64,000 bases of DNA, taken from NCBI GenBank assembly GCA_917880885.1, contig OU862913.1:248001-312000 (forward strand), in the 5' to 3' direction. The notes under the pieces were generated by a model. That model did no database searches. It was not told the DNA's origin and saw only the letters and a list, made by a program, of their open reading frames with translations. The stretch's first letter is position 1, and each line of letters opens with the position of its first letter. Positions 1-9,420 of the stretch are shown here, piece after piece. Made by a program: the position numbers and the translations under genes. This stretch comes from Limnephilus marmoratus. Its lineage: Eukaryota > Arthropoda > Insecta > Trichoptera > Limnephilidae.

Positions 1-170
1 TTGAATGTATTTATAAACATTTTATAGTTGGCAGGTACCTACTTAAAAATATATTATACATTTAATGACATGCGCATTAAAATAACCAAACGGAAAAGAC
101 TCCAAAAGATAGTACAGGATATTTTATATTTATGTAATAACATAAATTAAAAAATATGTTATTACATAAA

Positions 171-373
171 TTACAGAATAATTAACTTTCTGATGTTATT
201 TTCAATGAAATTTTTAATTTTAGTGACTAATTGAAAATAAAATTCATTTTGACGTTTTATAAGTTATAGTAATAAAGGTAACATTATGTTAATCTTTCTT
301 AGACATAAAGGAATCAAAGATTGAATTCAAAAAAATAATTGATGAAAAATACAATCATTCCTTAAAAATGCAA
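171..373. repeat. Direct repeat, copy 1 (upstream of MULE gene)
   Basis: About 200 bp that recurs in the same orientation at 753-952, sharing long blocks such as TTACAGAATAATTAA-type starts and the TTGAATTC/AATCATTCCTTA stretch near its end. The rest of 1-1180 is AT-rich and I see no gene in it. The repeat may be part of the untranscribed end of the transposon encoding the downstream MULE transposase, but no terminal inverted repeat was found. Confidence 0.75.
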
Positions 374-752
374 TTACTGGAGTGGCTGGTGACGGCTGGT
401 GATAATTTTTATTGTTCCATGTACAAAAAAGATACATCAATAATATTCTTTTAAAATTAGAGTGGAGAATCGTGGAGTTTTTTTTCCTACTCCATTAAAG
501 AAAATAAATTTGAAAAAAAAATTTAGAAAAAAGACGTCAACTTTAAATCAAGATTTCCGATATAATTTATGACATAAATATCTTTTTACTGTTACTTTAC
601 TAAAGCTCATACCTTTAAAAATATTTTAAATGAATTTATAAAAAAAAAAAATCGATAATAAGTACACAAACAGCTAGATTCTGCACACCTTCAAACTCAC
701 CTAAATACAGCAGCGTAAAAGTGCGCCCAATAATCCTCTGTTCTGCGACTAA

Positions 753-952
753 TTACAGAATAATTAAGTTTCAGATGTAATTTTCAATGAAATTTTTAAT
801 TTAAGTGAGTAACTGAGAATAAATTCATTTTGACGTTTTATTGGTCATAGTATCAATGGTAACATTAGGTTAATCTTTCTTAGACATAAAGGAATCAAAG
901 ATTGAATTCTAAAAAAAAATTGATAAAAAATACAATCATTCCTTATAAATGC
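753..952. repeat. Direct repeat, copy 2 (upstream of MULE gene)
   Basis: Second copy of the ~200-bp block at 171-373, with scattered substitutions and small indels. It lies 230 bp upstream of the MULE core promoter. Between it and the promoter is a second, shorter direct repeat (about 1037-1074 and 1109-1148) sharing CCCATT, an AAGCAGG/AAGGAGG-type core and AGAAGTTTTAATCCG. Confidence 0.75.
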
Positions 953-1181
953 ATTTTGGGAACATGCTGATCAGGGGCCGGTGACGCGCCAGCGTTCCAA
1001 TTTCAGCCACAGAGCGCCGGGATTACCAGATTGGGACCCATTGACAAAGCAGGTAAGCAGAAGTTTTAATCCGGGTTATCTTAATTGTGTTATGGTTATC
1101 AACACAGGCCCATTAGCACAAAGGAGGTAATGAGAAGTTTTAATCCGCTTAAAATTCTAAAAATTGTTTAACAGTATTTGG

Positions 1182-1216
1182 TATAAATATGGGGCAGGAG
1201 CCCTTAACACATCACT
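1182..1216 (+). promoter_or_regulatory. TATA box plus initiator of the MULE gene
   Basis: TATAAAT at 1182-1188 is followed 30 bp later by TCACT at 1212-1216, which fits the arthropod initiator (TCA[G/C]T) at the spacing expected for a TATA-driven RNA polymerase II start. The first downstream in-frame ATG is at 1271, giving a leader of about 57 nt. The match is by eye; no expression evidence is available. Confidence 0.6.
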
Positions 1217-1270
1217 CTAAGTGTATTCGTCACAAAGTAATCATTACGTTAGTTAACAGTGATCTTAATA

Positions 1271-2683
1271 ATGGAACCAGCAGTTCTCAGCAAGAAAGGA
1301 AACGAGAAGTTTTCATATAACGGATATTTGTACGTTTTCGACAAAGTTAGTAAAAGGGACGCTAGTTTAAAATTTTGGCGGTGCGAAGAAGTGGGTCGCT
1401 GTAAAGGAAGAATTCACACGAGGGCTGGAGAAGTGGTCAACGAAATCAACAATCATTCTCACCCTTCCTCGGCAGCAGCCATACAATCAGCAACTGTTTG
1501 CACTAACATGAAACGTCGTGCAGAAGAAACTATGGAGGGCACAAGTGTAGTTATAAATCAGTGTATAGTCGACGTGCCTGAAGCTGTTTTAGCATCGATT
1601 CCAAATAATGCAGCCCTGAGAAAAATAATCAGAAGAAAACGGAATCAAATTAATGCTGCACCTGCTGATCCCGCAGACCTAAACGATTTGGTGTTGCCAA
1701 ATCGATATAAGCTATATGTGCCTCAACCAGGAACAGAAGAAACTTTTTTGCTAAGCGACGATGGAGAGGGAGCAAACAGAATTTTAATTTTTGGAAGAGG
1801 GAGCTGGTTGCAGCATTTGCATAATGCCAATACATGGTACACTGATGGTACCTTCGCAATAGCACCGAGGCTATTTTCGCAAGTTTATATTGTTATGGCA
1901 ACAAAACACGGAGGAGTGCATCCTATAGTGTATGCTCTGTTACCTAACAAGCAGCGTGTTACATACACACGTATGTTCGAACTAATTAAAACACTAGTGC
2001 CAAATTTAAGTCCAGGATCTATCATTTGTGATTATGAATATGCAGCTTTTAGTGCCATGAAAGATTGCTTTCCTGAAGTAAATGTAAAAGGTTGCTTCTT
2101 CCATTTAGCACAAAATATGAGGAAGCATTTAGCTCAGATTGGTGTTATTAGTCAATACAACAATGATGCTGAATTTGCATTGAGAGCTAAAATGGTCATT
2201 GCATTAGCATTTGTGCCAATAGCTGATTTAGATGAATACATTGATGCTTTAGCAAATGATTTGCCAGTAGAACTTCAGCCGCTTCTAAATTGGTTTGAAG
2301 ACAGCTATGTTGGCCGTTTAAATCGACGCGGGAATGGTAGGCGCCCGCCTATGTTTCATCCAACAATGTGGAATTTATACCAGAGAACAATCGATGGAGA
2401 AGATCGCACCAATAATCATGCAGAGGCAGCCAATCGTCGATTGCGTTCTGAATTATGTATGCATCACCCAACTATTTGGAAATTTATAGATGGATTGCGA
2501 AAAGTACAAAAAGGACGAGACGCTTATTTTGAGCAACTTATCGCCGGACATTTACCACCGATGAAGCTGAAAAAATACCGTGACGCTGATGAACGTATTC
2601 GAAGAATTGTCTTAGATTATGAAAACAGGGAACCTCTAGATTATTTACGTGGCCTAGCACACAATTACCAAATGACGCAATAA
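1271..2683 (+). CDS. MULE-type transposase with N-terminal FLYWCH zinc finger
   Basis: Predicted to be a 470-aa DDE transposase of the Mutator-like superfamily, which cuts and pastes its own element in the nucleus. The N-terminus holds a FLYWCH-type zinc-binding domain (aromatic residues at 14-36, C38, C44, H62, H64), expected to bind DNA at the element ends. The catalytic MULE domain follows. D192 lies in TDGTF, D254 in CDYEYAA, E385 in NHAEAANRRL, and a conserved CFFHLAQN block sits shortly after the second Asp. The open frame also runs 12 bp upstream through a GTG at 1259, but ATG 1271 is the first Met and sits sensibly behind a TATA/initiator pair. AATAAA signals occur at about 2717 and 2803. 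The reading frame is intact and intronless, so the copy is either young or kept by selection (a domesticated gene). I could not find terminal inverted repeats, so I cannot delimit the element. Confidence 0.88.
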   Translation: MEPAVLSKKGNEKFSYNGYLYVFDKVSKRDASLKFWRCEEVGRCKGRIHTRAGEVVNEINNHSHPSSAAAIQSATVCTNMKRRAEETMEGTSVVINQCIVDVPEAVLASIPNNAALRKIIRRKRNQINAAPADPADLNDLVLPNRYKLYVPQPGTEETFLLSDDGEGANRILIFGRGSWLQHLHNANTWYTDGTFAIAPRLFSQVYIVMATKHGGVHPIVYALLPNKQRVTYTRMFELIKTLVPNLSPGSIICDYEYAAFSAMKDCFPEVNVKGCFFHLAQNMRKHLAQIGVISQYNNDAEFALRAKMVIALAFVPIADLDEYIDALANDLPVELQPLLNWFEDSYVGRLNRRGNGRRPPMFHPTMWNLYQRTIDGEDRTNNHAEAANRRLRSELCMHHPTIWKFIDGLRKVQKGRDAYFEQLIAGHLPPMKLKKYRDADERIRRIVLDYENREPLDYLRGLAHNYQMTQ

Positions 2684-2845
2684 TCTTATTTTTCCTATTT
2701 ATTCTTTTAATTTAAAATAAATGTTAATGCTACTTTTTAAATGATTCGATAGTTTTTGTATTTTCTATTTTATTTTCTATGACTGTATGTATGTGTTAAA
2801 ACAATAAAGTTTAATTGTAATTGTTAATTTAATTTGAATGCGGCG

Positions 2846-2948
2846 TAGAATCGGCCGGTGTAGAAACGGCCGGTGTAGAACCGTCTCGGCGTAGAAACGG
2901 CGGCGATGAACTGGCGGCGAAGAACCGGCGGCGTAGAAACGTCCTAGA
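2846..2948 (+). repeat. GC-rich 14-16-bp tandem repeat
   Basis: Seven imperfect units of the form GGCGTAGAAACGGC (variants GGTGTAGAAACGGCC, GGCGAAGAACCGGC). They lie between the 3' end of the MULE transcription unit and the start of the foldback element at 2952. They are strikingly G+C rich against AT-rich surroundings. They may be transposase-binding subterminal repeats of the MULE element, but no inverted partner was seen on the other side. Confidence 0.75.
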
Positions 2949-3957
2949 CCCTTGTAGAGTAGTCCCCTAATGTGAATGACGTCGGTCTGCCTGCTCTCAG
3001 TGGTTGCAACTACGAGTTATAGAGCTTACAAGAGGCTTCATTGTTGCGAAAAAAAAACGATCAGAGAAATGGTCAGTTTTAGTACATATTCAAAGTATGG
3101 CGTCTCCGCAGATGAAATAAGCTGGTCTGCCTGCTCTCAGTGGTTGCAACTTCGAGTTATAGAGCTTACAAGAGATTTCATTGTTGCGAAAAAAAAACGA
3201 TAACAGAAATGGTCAGTTTTAGTACCTATTCGAAGTATGGTGTCTCCACAGGTGAAACGAGTTGGTCTGCCTGCTCTTAGTGGTTGTATTTCAGAGAAAA
3301 AAAAATAACAGTAACCAATAAAATAAATAATGAAGTCGAAAAAATGCAATTTTTATTAATTCAACTTACATAAACTAAATCATCTTTGGGTAAAATCACA
3401 GATCACTTTGGGTAATCATGTTGTAGAATATTGCTAAGGCTTAAAGAGTTAAATATTTACTTACTTCTAATATTCTTTTTATATTTTTTGAGCTTTTTCA
3501 TTAGTCACATTAAAATCTATACTAAACAATAAAATAAAGTATTAAATCCAGTTTTTATAAATATTTACCTTGCAATAAAATCTAATAATTTTTGGGTAAA
3601 ATCACAGGTTCATCATTACTTGAGCTAAGTTGCGATGCTCCGTTGACAAAAAATGAAACCAAATGCAAAATCGAACAATTCATTTGTGAGTTATATGGTG
3701 TGAATCTGTAAACGGGGCCCGCCAAAAGATTTCCCTAAAACAAATTAAGCCCAATAAAGAGAATGAAAAATTTTACAAAACTCATATGAATTTTGATGCT
3801 CCTTTTTTGCCACCGTCTGAAATCGAACTAGTTCATCAGATACTTAGAGCTAAATACTTATCAAATATCTGGATAAATTCAATCAAAAATCCTCCAAGCT
3901 ATCAATTGAACATTGAAAATGTAAAGCGACTGAACTGGTATAGGTTTTGGAAATTCG

Positions 3958-4034
3958 CGGTCCGGCGACAGTTCGTCCGGCCGACATTTGGTCCGGCGAC
4001 AATTGGTCCGGCGAAAATTGGTCCGGCTGAAATT
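3958..4034 (+). repeat. 15-bp tandem array, left arm
   Basis: About five units of GGTCCGGCGACAATT with substitutions. The inverted partner array is at 5755-5889. Internal CCGG-rich arrays of this kind are candidates for transposase-binding sites in foldback or MULE-like elements; that role is inference. Confidence 0.85.
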
Positions 4035-4619
4035 TTAGAAGACGTTTTCTTCAAATAAGTATGCAAATAGGATATACGGCCGTACAACCAAAGTCGATAT
4101 ACTTAAACATATCTGATGGCACCTCCACTGTACTGTGTCTTCCTCCCAAACAGGTGCTTGTAGAATATGCTGGATACACTCACCCAGCGCTTGCCACCTC
4201 ATGGACATTCACCAACCTGTCCCATTGTCTTGTCTATATTCTGTCATACCAACACATATTGTATCTTGTATTTCCCGCTAAGCATTTGCATACTGCTTGC
4301 TAACAACGTATGCAGGGACATTGGAGGTCTAAATTCGTTCTTAACTAAATATAGCTTCGTTCTTTCACAAAAATTAGAGTCCTCGCGAGAGCCTTGAAGG
4401 AGTAACCATCTGTTACTTAATACCAGGACGGGTAAGTGGTGGACGACCTCTAATTATGGCATCTTGAGTGAAAATCCGCTGTGAAAATATTTTTAATAAT
4501 AATTTCGACTCTCCGAAGGAGCATGCGGCAATCACAAAATACGACATACTTATACGTGCAATCGGCTTAGCAACAAAAAAGCTAAAGATTCCTACTTGCA
4601 TATAATATAACTTTTATAT

Positions 4620-4850
4620 CTGAATATAACACAAGAGTCCCAACTGCTCCCAACCGTCTCGAGCCACTGAGACTATGGCATCCCTAATTTTGGTATGGTG
4701 TGATGCTGAAGGTAGTGGGGAGGTGAATGAGATGTGAAAAATGTACCTGGCTATTCAGATTTATCATCAAACACGGCTAAAGCCATTTCAAGTAACGTTT
4801 CAATTCTGAATGAATACTGACGAATAGCAAAATACGACATACTTATATGT
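4620..4850 (-). repeat. Dispersed repeat shared with 5110-5215, 5245-5545 and 52365-52580
   Basis: This block contains ACTATGGCATCCC and TGCTGAAGGTAGTGGGGAGG; the same text appears reverse-complemented at 5400-5480 and again near 52480-52560. The copy at 52365-52580 lies outside the foldback element and shortly after a tRNA-like sequence. The block therefore looks like the body of a dispersed short retroposon that has been incorporated into the foldback arms. No coding potential. Confidence 0.65.
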
Positions 4851-4879
4851 GCAATATCTACTTAAGATTTAGGAGGCGG

Positions 4880-5100
4880 ATATGTTTACCGCCGCGCCGC
4901 CCCGGATCCATTTATTGGATAACCAACGCCCCTGCCATAGTCCCATCCCAAGTAGTTTGCTACGTTTGGTGACCGTGTTTACGGAATGAGGTTTGTCTAG
5001 GTCTTGGCGGGGGATGCCTTTGCATGGCGGGCCGGATCAGAAGAGACCGGTTGAGGGAGACTTTTTAATCTCTCCAGCCTGACTCTCTCGACCCATCGCC
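4880..5100 (+). repeat. Central loop of the foldback element, retroposon-like head
   Basis: The first ~160 bp match the reverse complement of the retroposons at 26.2-26.5 kb and 36.5-36.8 kb (shared CCGCCGCCCCGG-like start, TTGGATAACCAAC, GTTTGCTACGTTTGGTGA, GAGGTTTGTCTAGG). After that the tail differs, so this is a related subfamily or a chimaera. It is the only part of the foldback element that is single-copy between the two arms. Confidence 0.6.
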
Positions 5101-5754
5101 TTGCACTGCAGTGTGGAAAATTACCTGGCTATCCAGATTTAGTCACCATACACGGCAAAAGTCATTTCAAATAACGTTACAATTCTGAATGAATACTGAC
5201 GAATAGCAAAATACGACCTTCTAAATCTTAAGTAGATATTGCACGTGTCGTATTTTGGTATTCGTCAGCATTCATTCAGAATTGTAACGTTACTTGTAAT
5301 GGCTTTAGCATTACAGGATAGCATTACTTACTAGTCATCAAACAAGTCATCATTGTTTGATGACTATATCTGAATAGCCAGGTACATTTTCCACAACTCC
5401 TATCTCTCCCCACTACCTTCAGCATCACAACATACCAAAATTGGGGATGCCATAGTCTCACTGGCTCGAGACGGTTGGGAGCAGTTGGGAGTTGGGACTC
5501 TTGTGTTATATTCAGATATAAAAGCTATATTATATGCAAATGGGAATCGCGTTTTTTTGCTAGGCCGATTGCACGTATAAGTATGTCGTATTTTGTGATT
5601 GCCGCATGCTACTTCAGAGAGTCGAAATTATTAGTAAAAATAATTTCACAGCAGATTTTCACTCAAGATGCCTTCAGATATAAGTATATTGACTTTGGTT
5701 GTACGGCTGTATATCCTTTTTGCATACTTACTTGAAGAAAACATCTTCTTAACT

Positions 5755-5889
5755 TTCGGCCGGACTAATTGTCGCCGGACCAAATTTCGGCCGGACGAAC
5801 TGTCGGCCGGACCAACTCTCGCCGGACCAACTGTCGCCGAACCAATTGTCGGGTCACCAATTGTCGGGTCACCAATTGTCGGGTCACCA
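5755..5889 (-). repeat. 15-bp tandem array, right arm
   Basis: About nine units in the opposite orientation to the left-arm array (AATTGTCGCCGGACC as read on the plus strand). The last three units have shifted to a variant, GGGTCACCAATTGTC, repeated at exact 15-bp spacing, which suggests local homogenisation. The array is longer than its left-arm partner. Confidence 0.85.
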
Positions 5890-6240
5890 CATACAAGAGT
5901 TTGTTTCCTTATGTTTTTTACATATACATATGTATAATAATTTCCATATCATCATAACCGTCATTTTTTCTATCAAACTTTACAGTTATTTTATCACATT
6001 ACAGACTCATCGTCTACGTGCCTAAGCAGCGAAGAAGTAGATTCTGAAGATGACGAAATCTAAGTTAAATCTATCTAAGTTAAAAAAGAAATCTAAGTTA
6101 AAGTGATGATGAACTTGTGATTTTACCCAAAAATTATTAGATTATATTGCAGGCTAAATATTTATAAAAACTGATTTAATACTTTATTTTGTGGTTTAGT
6201 GTGGATTTTAATGTGACTAATGAAAAACTCAAAAAATATT

Positions 6241-6527
6241 AAAAGAATATTAGAAATTTTGTTTTTTAAAGAGTTTTATTAAATGTACATTTGTTACTTA
6301 AATTTAATTTTTCCGCGACCGGTTTCGATACAACCGTATCATTCACGAGCAGAATTAAAACTTAGTTTTAATTCTGCTCGTGAATGATACGGTTGTATCG
6401 AAACCGGTCGCGGAAAAATTAAATTTAAGTAACAAATGTACATTTAATAAAACTCTTTAAAAAACAAAATGTCTAGAAATTGTTACATAGTTAATGCCCA
6501 AGAAATACAAAAAAAAGAATATTAGAA
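6241..6527. mobile_element. Retroposed insertion consisting mostly of a perfect palindrome
   Basis: A 257-bp insertion (6256-6512) is flanked by a perfect 15-bp duplication, AAAAGAATATTAGAA, at 6241-6255 and 6513-6527. The corresponding place in the left arm of the foldback element (about 3465-3500, reverse strand) has a single copy, so it serves as an empty site. The first 215 bp are an inverted repeat with two identical 106-bp arms (6256-6361 and 6365-6470) around a 3-nt loop. Then comes ~36 bp of unique sequence and an A-rich tail. The long variable-type duplication and A tail point to LINE-mediated retroposition rather than a DNA transposon. Confidence 0.8.
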
Positions 6528-7173
6528 GTAAGTAAATATTTAACTCTTTAAGCCTTAGCAATATTCTACAAAATGATTACCCAAAGTGATCTGTGATTTT
6601 ACCCAAAGATGATTTAGTTTATGTAAGTTGAATTAATGAAAATTGGATTTGTTCGATGTAATTCTTAATTTTATTAATCACTGTTATTTTTTTTCTCTCT
6701 GAAATACAACCACTAAGAGCAGGCAGACCAACTCGTTTCACCTGTGGAGACACCATACTTCGAATAGGTACTAAAACTGACCATTTCGTTTTTTTTCGCA
6801 ACAATGCAGTGACTTGTGCGCATCATAACTCTGAAATGCAACCACTGAAAGCAGGCAGACCAACTGATTTCATCTGCGGAGACGCCATACTTTCAATAGG
6901 TACTAAAACTGACCATTTCTCTGATCGTTTTTTTTTCGCAACAATGAAGCCTCTTGTGAGCTCTATAACTCGAATTTGCAACCATTGAGAGCAGGCAGAC
7001 CAACTTATTTCATCTGCGGAGACGCCATACTTTGAATATGTACTAAAACTGACCATTTCTCTGATCGTTTTTTTTTCGCAACAATGAAGCCTCTTGTAAG
7101 CTCTATAACTCGTAGTTGCAACCACTGAGAGCAGGCAGACCGACGTCATTCACATTAGGGGACTACTCTACAA

Positions 7174-7394
7174 ACTATAAAAGTAAATCTAACCGTATCC
7201 ATGATCGTTATGAAAAATCCCGTGACCTCTTAGACTAATAATACTCTACTTATTATATATTCTGTTTACAGAGTGGGATGATGATCTGCTTCATGTGAAC
7301 AAACATTATTAGCAAGTACAGCCGAGCTATTAAAGCAAAAATGTATAAAAACTTCACTGAGCAATACCAAGTTATGTGTGTTGATATAGGTATA
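7174..7394. other. No recognised feature
   Basis: AT-rich sequence between the foldback element and the LINE fragment. I see no reading frame, repeat or RNA gene here. Confidence 0.5.
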
Positions 7395-7953
7395 ACATAT
7401 GAATAATAATCTGCGTTTTATAAATTTTAAATTAAGTATCCCACTAGAAGACTTAAAATATAATCTATTACTAAATATTCTAAAAATACATAGGTACACT
7501 AGAAGACAGACGTAAAATAAACGACTAAACATTTTTATTCGAAATACTTAACTCTAAATTCGACTGTTGCGAACTCCTACAACTCATTAACTTACGAATA
7601 CCGACAGTAACCACGCGACAAAATACATTATTCTACTGCAGCATTCACAAGCGGAACTACATTGCCCACTCTCCTATACAACGATTTCACACTATGGGGA
7701 ATCAGTACCTACTTAGGTGATGTCGACATATTTAACATCAACTTGGCGAATTTTGTGGATGTTGTAAAAAACATATTCCAAAACTATTACTAAACATATG
7801 TGTATTTTTGTAAACTTATCAAATTGCTGTATTTTTGTGACTTGTGTGCATTTTTTATCTAATTTTATTTTTGTTATTTCATTATCTATTGAAAAATCAT
7901 CTGTCATCATTGTACTACCAAACATGTAAACGCCCTCTGGGCGTTGAATAAAT
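7395..7953 (+). pseudogene. 3' end of a non-LTR retrotransposon (reverse transcriptase C-terminus)
   Basis: Plus-strand translation of about 7413-7705 gives the typical end of a LINE ORF2: an IPLEDLKYNLLLNIL-type stretch, then LEDRRKIND, FEILNSKFDCCELLQLINLR, TRQNTLF, and IAHSPIQRF. This is the region C-terminal to the RT palm in Jockey/CR1-like elements. It has stops and a frame change near 7500, so it is dead. The non-coding tail runs to about 7945, where a small hairpin (AACGCCCTCTGGGCGTT) is followed by GAATAAAT. The 5' part of the element is missing, the usual 5' truncation. A related fragment lies at 58355-58625. Confidence 0.7.
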
Positions 7954-8384
7954 GACTCCAGATACTAATATCTACAGCCTGTATGTCTGACGAATATCTA
8001 CAGCTCATATGTTGAACTAATATCTACGAACTTCAGAGTGTTGATTAATATCTACAGAGCTTAGGTTGAACTAATATCTACAGAGCATAGGTTGGACTAA
8101 TCAGCTAAATGTGTCCAATAGTCCGATATTAGGGATTTTTACATACATACTTACATAAATTAAGTTTTTTAAACTGCATACGCAATATAACGTTATTCCA
8201 ATATGCTATACACAATTGCAAATCCAACCTCTGCCAGTGCTGTAGATATTCGTCAACACTTTGGTTGTCATAGATATTAGTCAACAGTTTGAGCTGTAGA
8301 TATTCGTCAACACTTTGATTCTCATAGATATTAGTTCGATTTTTTCAGTTTTTGGAATTCCTGTAGATATTAGTAGACGCCTCC
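7954..8384. mobile_element. Short inverted-repeat element with tandem TAATATCTACAG motifs
   Basis: A 431-bp element flanked by the 8-bp duplication GAATAAAT (7946-7953 and 8385-8392). The left end carries five TAATATCTACAG-like motifs at roughly 30-bp spacing (7970-8100). The right end carries the reverse complements (8230-8375). The outer right end reads GGAGGCGT when reverse-complemented, while the left end is degenerate (GACTCCAG). The 8-bp duplication fits hAT, P or Merlin; the GGAG end slightly favours Merlin-like. It sits exactly at the tail of a LINE fragment. Confidence 0.7.
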
Positions 8385-8392
8385 GAATAAAT

Positions 8393-9048
8393 AAGCCATA
8401 TTAAAATCATCTTTTTTTCAAGCAAAACGAAGAAGACCTTAAAAGTGCCCATAAAAAGTAAATAATATCAAATTGACATTTAAAGTTTTACATAGAGATT
8501 TGGTGAATAAGCCACACCCGGTTGAATGGGATTTGTATTACGACAAAGCTCAAACCTTCGCTTCTATTAAAACCTACAATAAACTTGGAATAGAGAACTC
8601 CAGTCCATTTTTTTTATTTTTTTTAATGAATAAAGACCTTCAAACTTAAATAACTGCATTTTTATTTTTATAGTTAGTTTTAATAGTTAAAATAATTGTC
8701 AAAGTTTTAATTTTTCAAGACCCCCAGAAACGCACCATATCTATAATGGATTGTGTGACGTCTTCACCCACCATAGTTTTTTACTTTTTAAGTTGCCATT
8801 TTGAATCAGTGATGTTATGTCGAGGGAAATTAAAATATTTTTTAGGGATAAGGAAAATCAGGACAAAATCTAGGGAAATTTCAAACTCTGGCAAAATTTT
8901 TATTACATATGACAATATTACTGGTATTATATATATATATATATATATATACGAATACATATTTTTTGGAATTCTTATGAATCTTAATTATTGTTCATGT
9001 ACTTACATGCAATGTTATTTTTAACACTGACAACTCAAAATGATATTA
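8393..9048. other. AT-rich spacer with a short TA microsatellite
   Basis: No gene recognised. It contains a (TA)n run at about 8931-8950. The GAAATCTAGGGAAATTT-like words near 8865 recur near 18945, on the far side of BEL-2. Confidence 0.5.
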
Positions 9049-9204
9049 GGGAACTACCCATACTACGTGACACGTTCTGGGGGGGGGTCTTCAAAATACC
9101 ACGCTTGGTACAAATGAGCGGTGGGTTGCTTAGGTTTTTGGTCACGATGGGGGGGGGGGGTTAAAAAGTGCAAAAAGTTTGTCACGTAGTATGGGTACGC
9201 TCCC
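9049..9204. mobile_element. MITE with ~24-bp terminal inverted repeats and TA duplication
   Basis: GGGAACTACCCATACTACGT at the left is mirrored at the right by ACGTAGTATGGGTACGCTCC, and TA flanks both sides (9047-9048 and 9205-9206). The interior carries two poly-G tracts. The TA target and size (156 bp) suggest a Tc1/mariner-type MITE. A related G/C-rich element with TTACGTAACGC ends is at 58826-58967. Confidence 0.7.
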
Positions 9205-9239
9205 TATGTATCTAAAAAGATAAATGGGACCACTGAAAA

Positions 9240-9310
9240 AAAAAATTATTTATGTTTTAAGTTCCGTTTTTTAAAAAAAATTATTTATGTTTTAAGTTTC
9301 CGTTTCCGTG
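9240..9310 (+). repeat. Short tandem duplication
   Basis: Two adjacent ~35-bp copies of an A-tract followed by TTATTTATGTTTTAAGTT and CCGTTT, just left of the BEL-2 element. Confidence 0.6.
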
Positions 9311-9420
9311 ATGGCGGTTGATTTTTATTTTGCAAAGTGTTTTTTTTTTTTTTTATTTGGAAATCAGTTTCTAATTCAGTGGTGAGTGTATTCGTAATTT
9401 TAAATTATTACTTCACATAG

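Larger units (their letters stand above)
2952..7173. mobile_element. Large foldback (long inverted-repeat) DNA element
   Basis: The ends are near-perfect inverted repeats: TTGTAGAGTAGTCCCC at 2952 and its reverse complement ending at 7173. The arms stay alignable inward for about 1.9 kb on each side: left 2952-4870, right 5220-7173. Each arm starts with 3-4 tandem copies of a ~140-bp unit beginning GGTCTGCCTGCTCT (left at about 2983, 3123, 3263; right ending at about 6728, 6862, 7001, 7140). Each arm also carries an internal array of 15-bp GGTCCGGCGACAATT-type units. A different insertion sits in each arm (left about 4126-4458, right 6256-6512). The centre (4880-5100) contains sequence related to the A-tailed retroposon at 26.2 and 36.5 kb. 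No transposase reading frame is visible. No clear target-site duplication was found. Most likely a non-autonomous foldback or MULE-related element. Confidence 0.8.

Noticed and set aside
2976..3203. 75-codon reading frame, repeated on the other strand at 6823-7149
   Set aside because: It is only the translation of the 140-bp subterminal repeat of the foldback element; it appears in both arms because the DNA is repeated, and has no protein features.
5668..5957. Frames translating the CCGG-rich array into repeated GRTNCRRT-like peptides
   Set aside because: Simple consequence of the 15-bp tandem repeat (a multiple of three).
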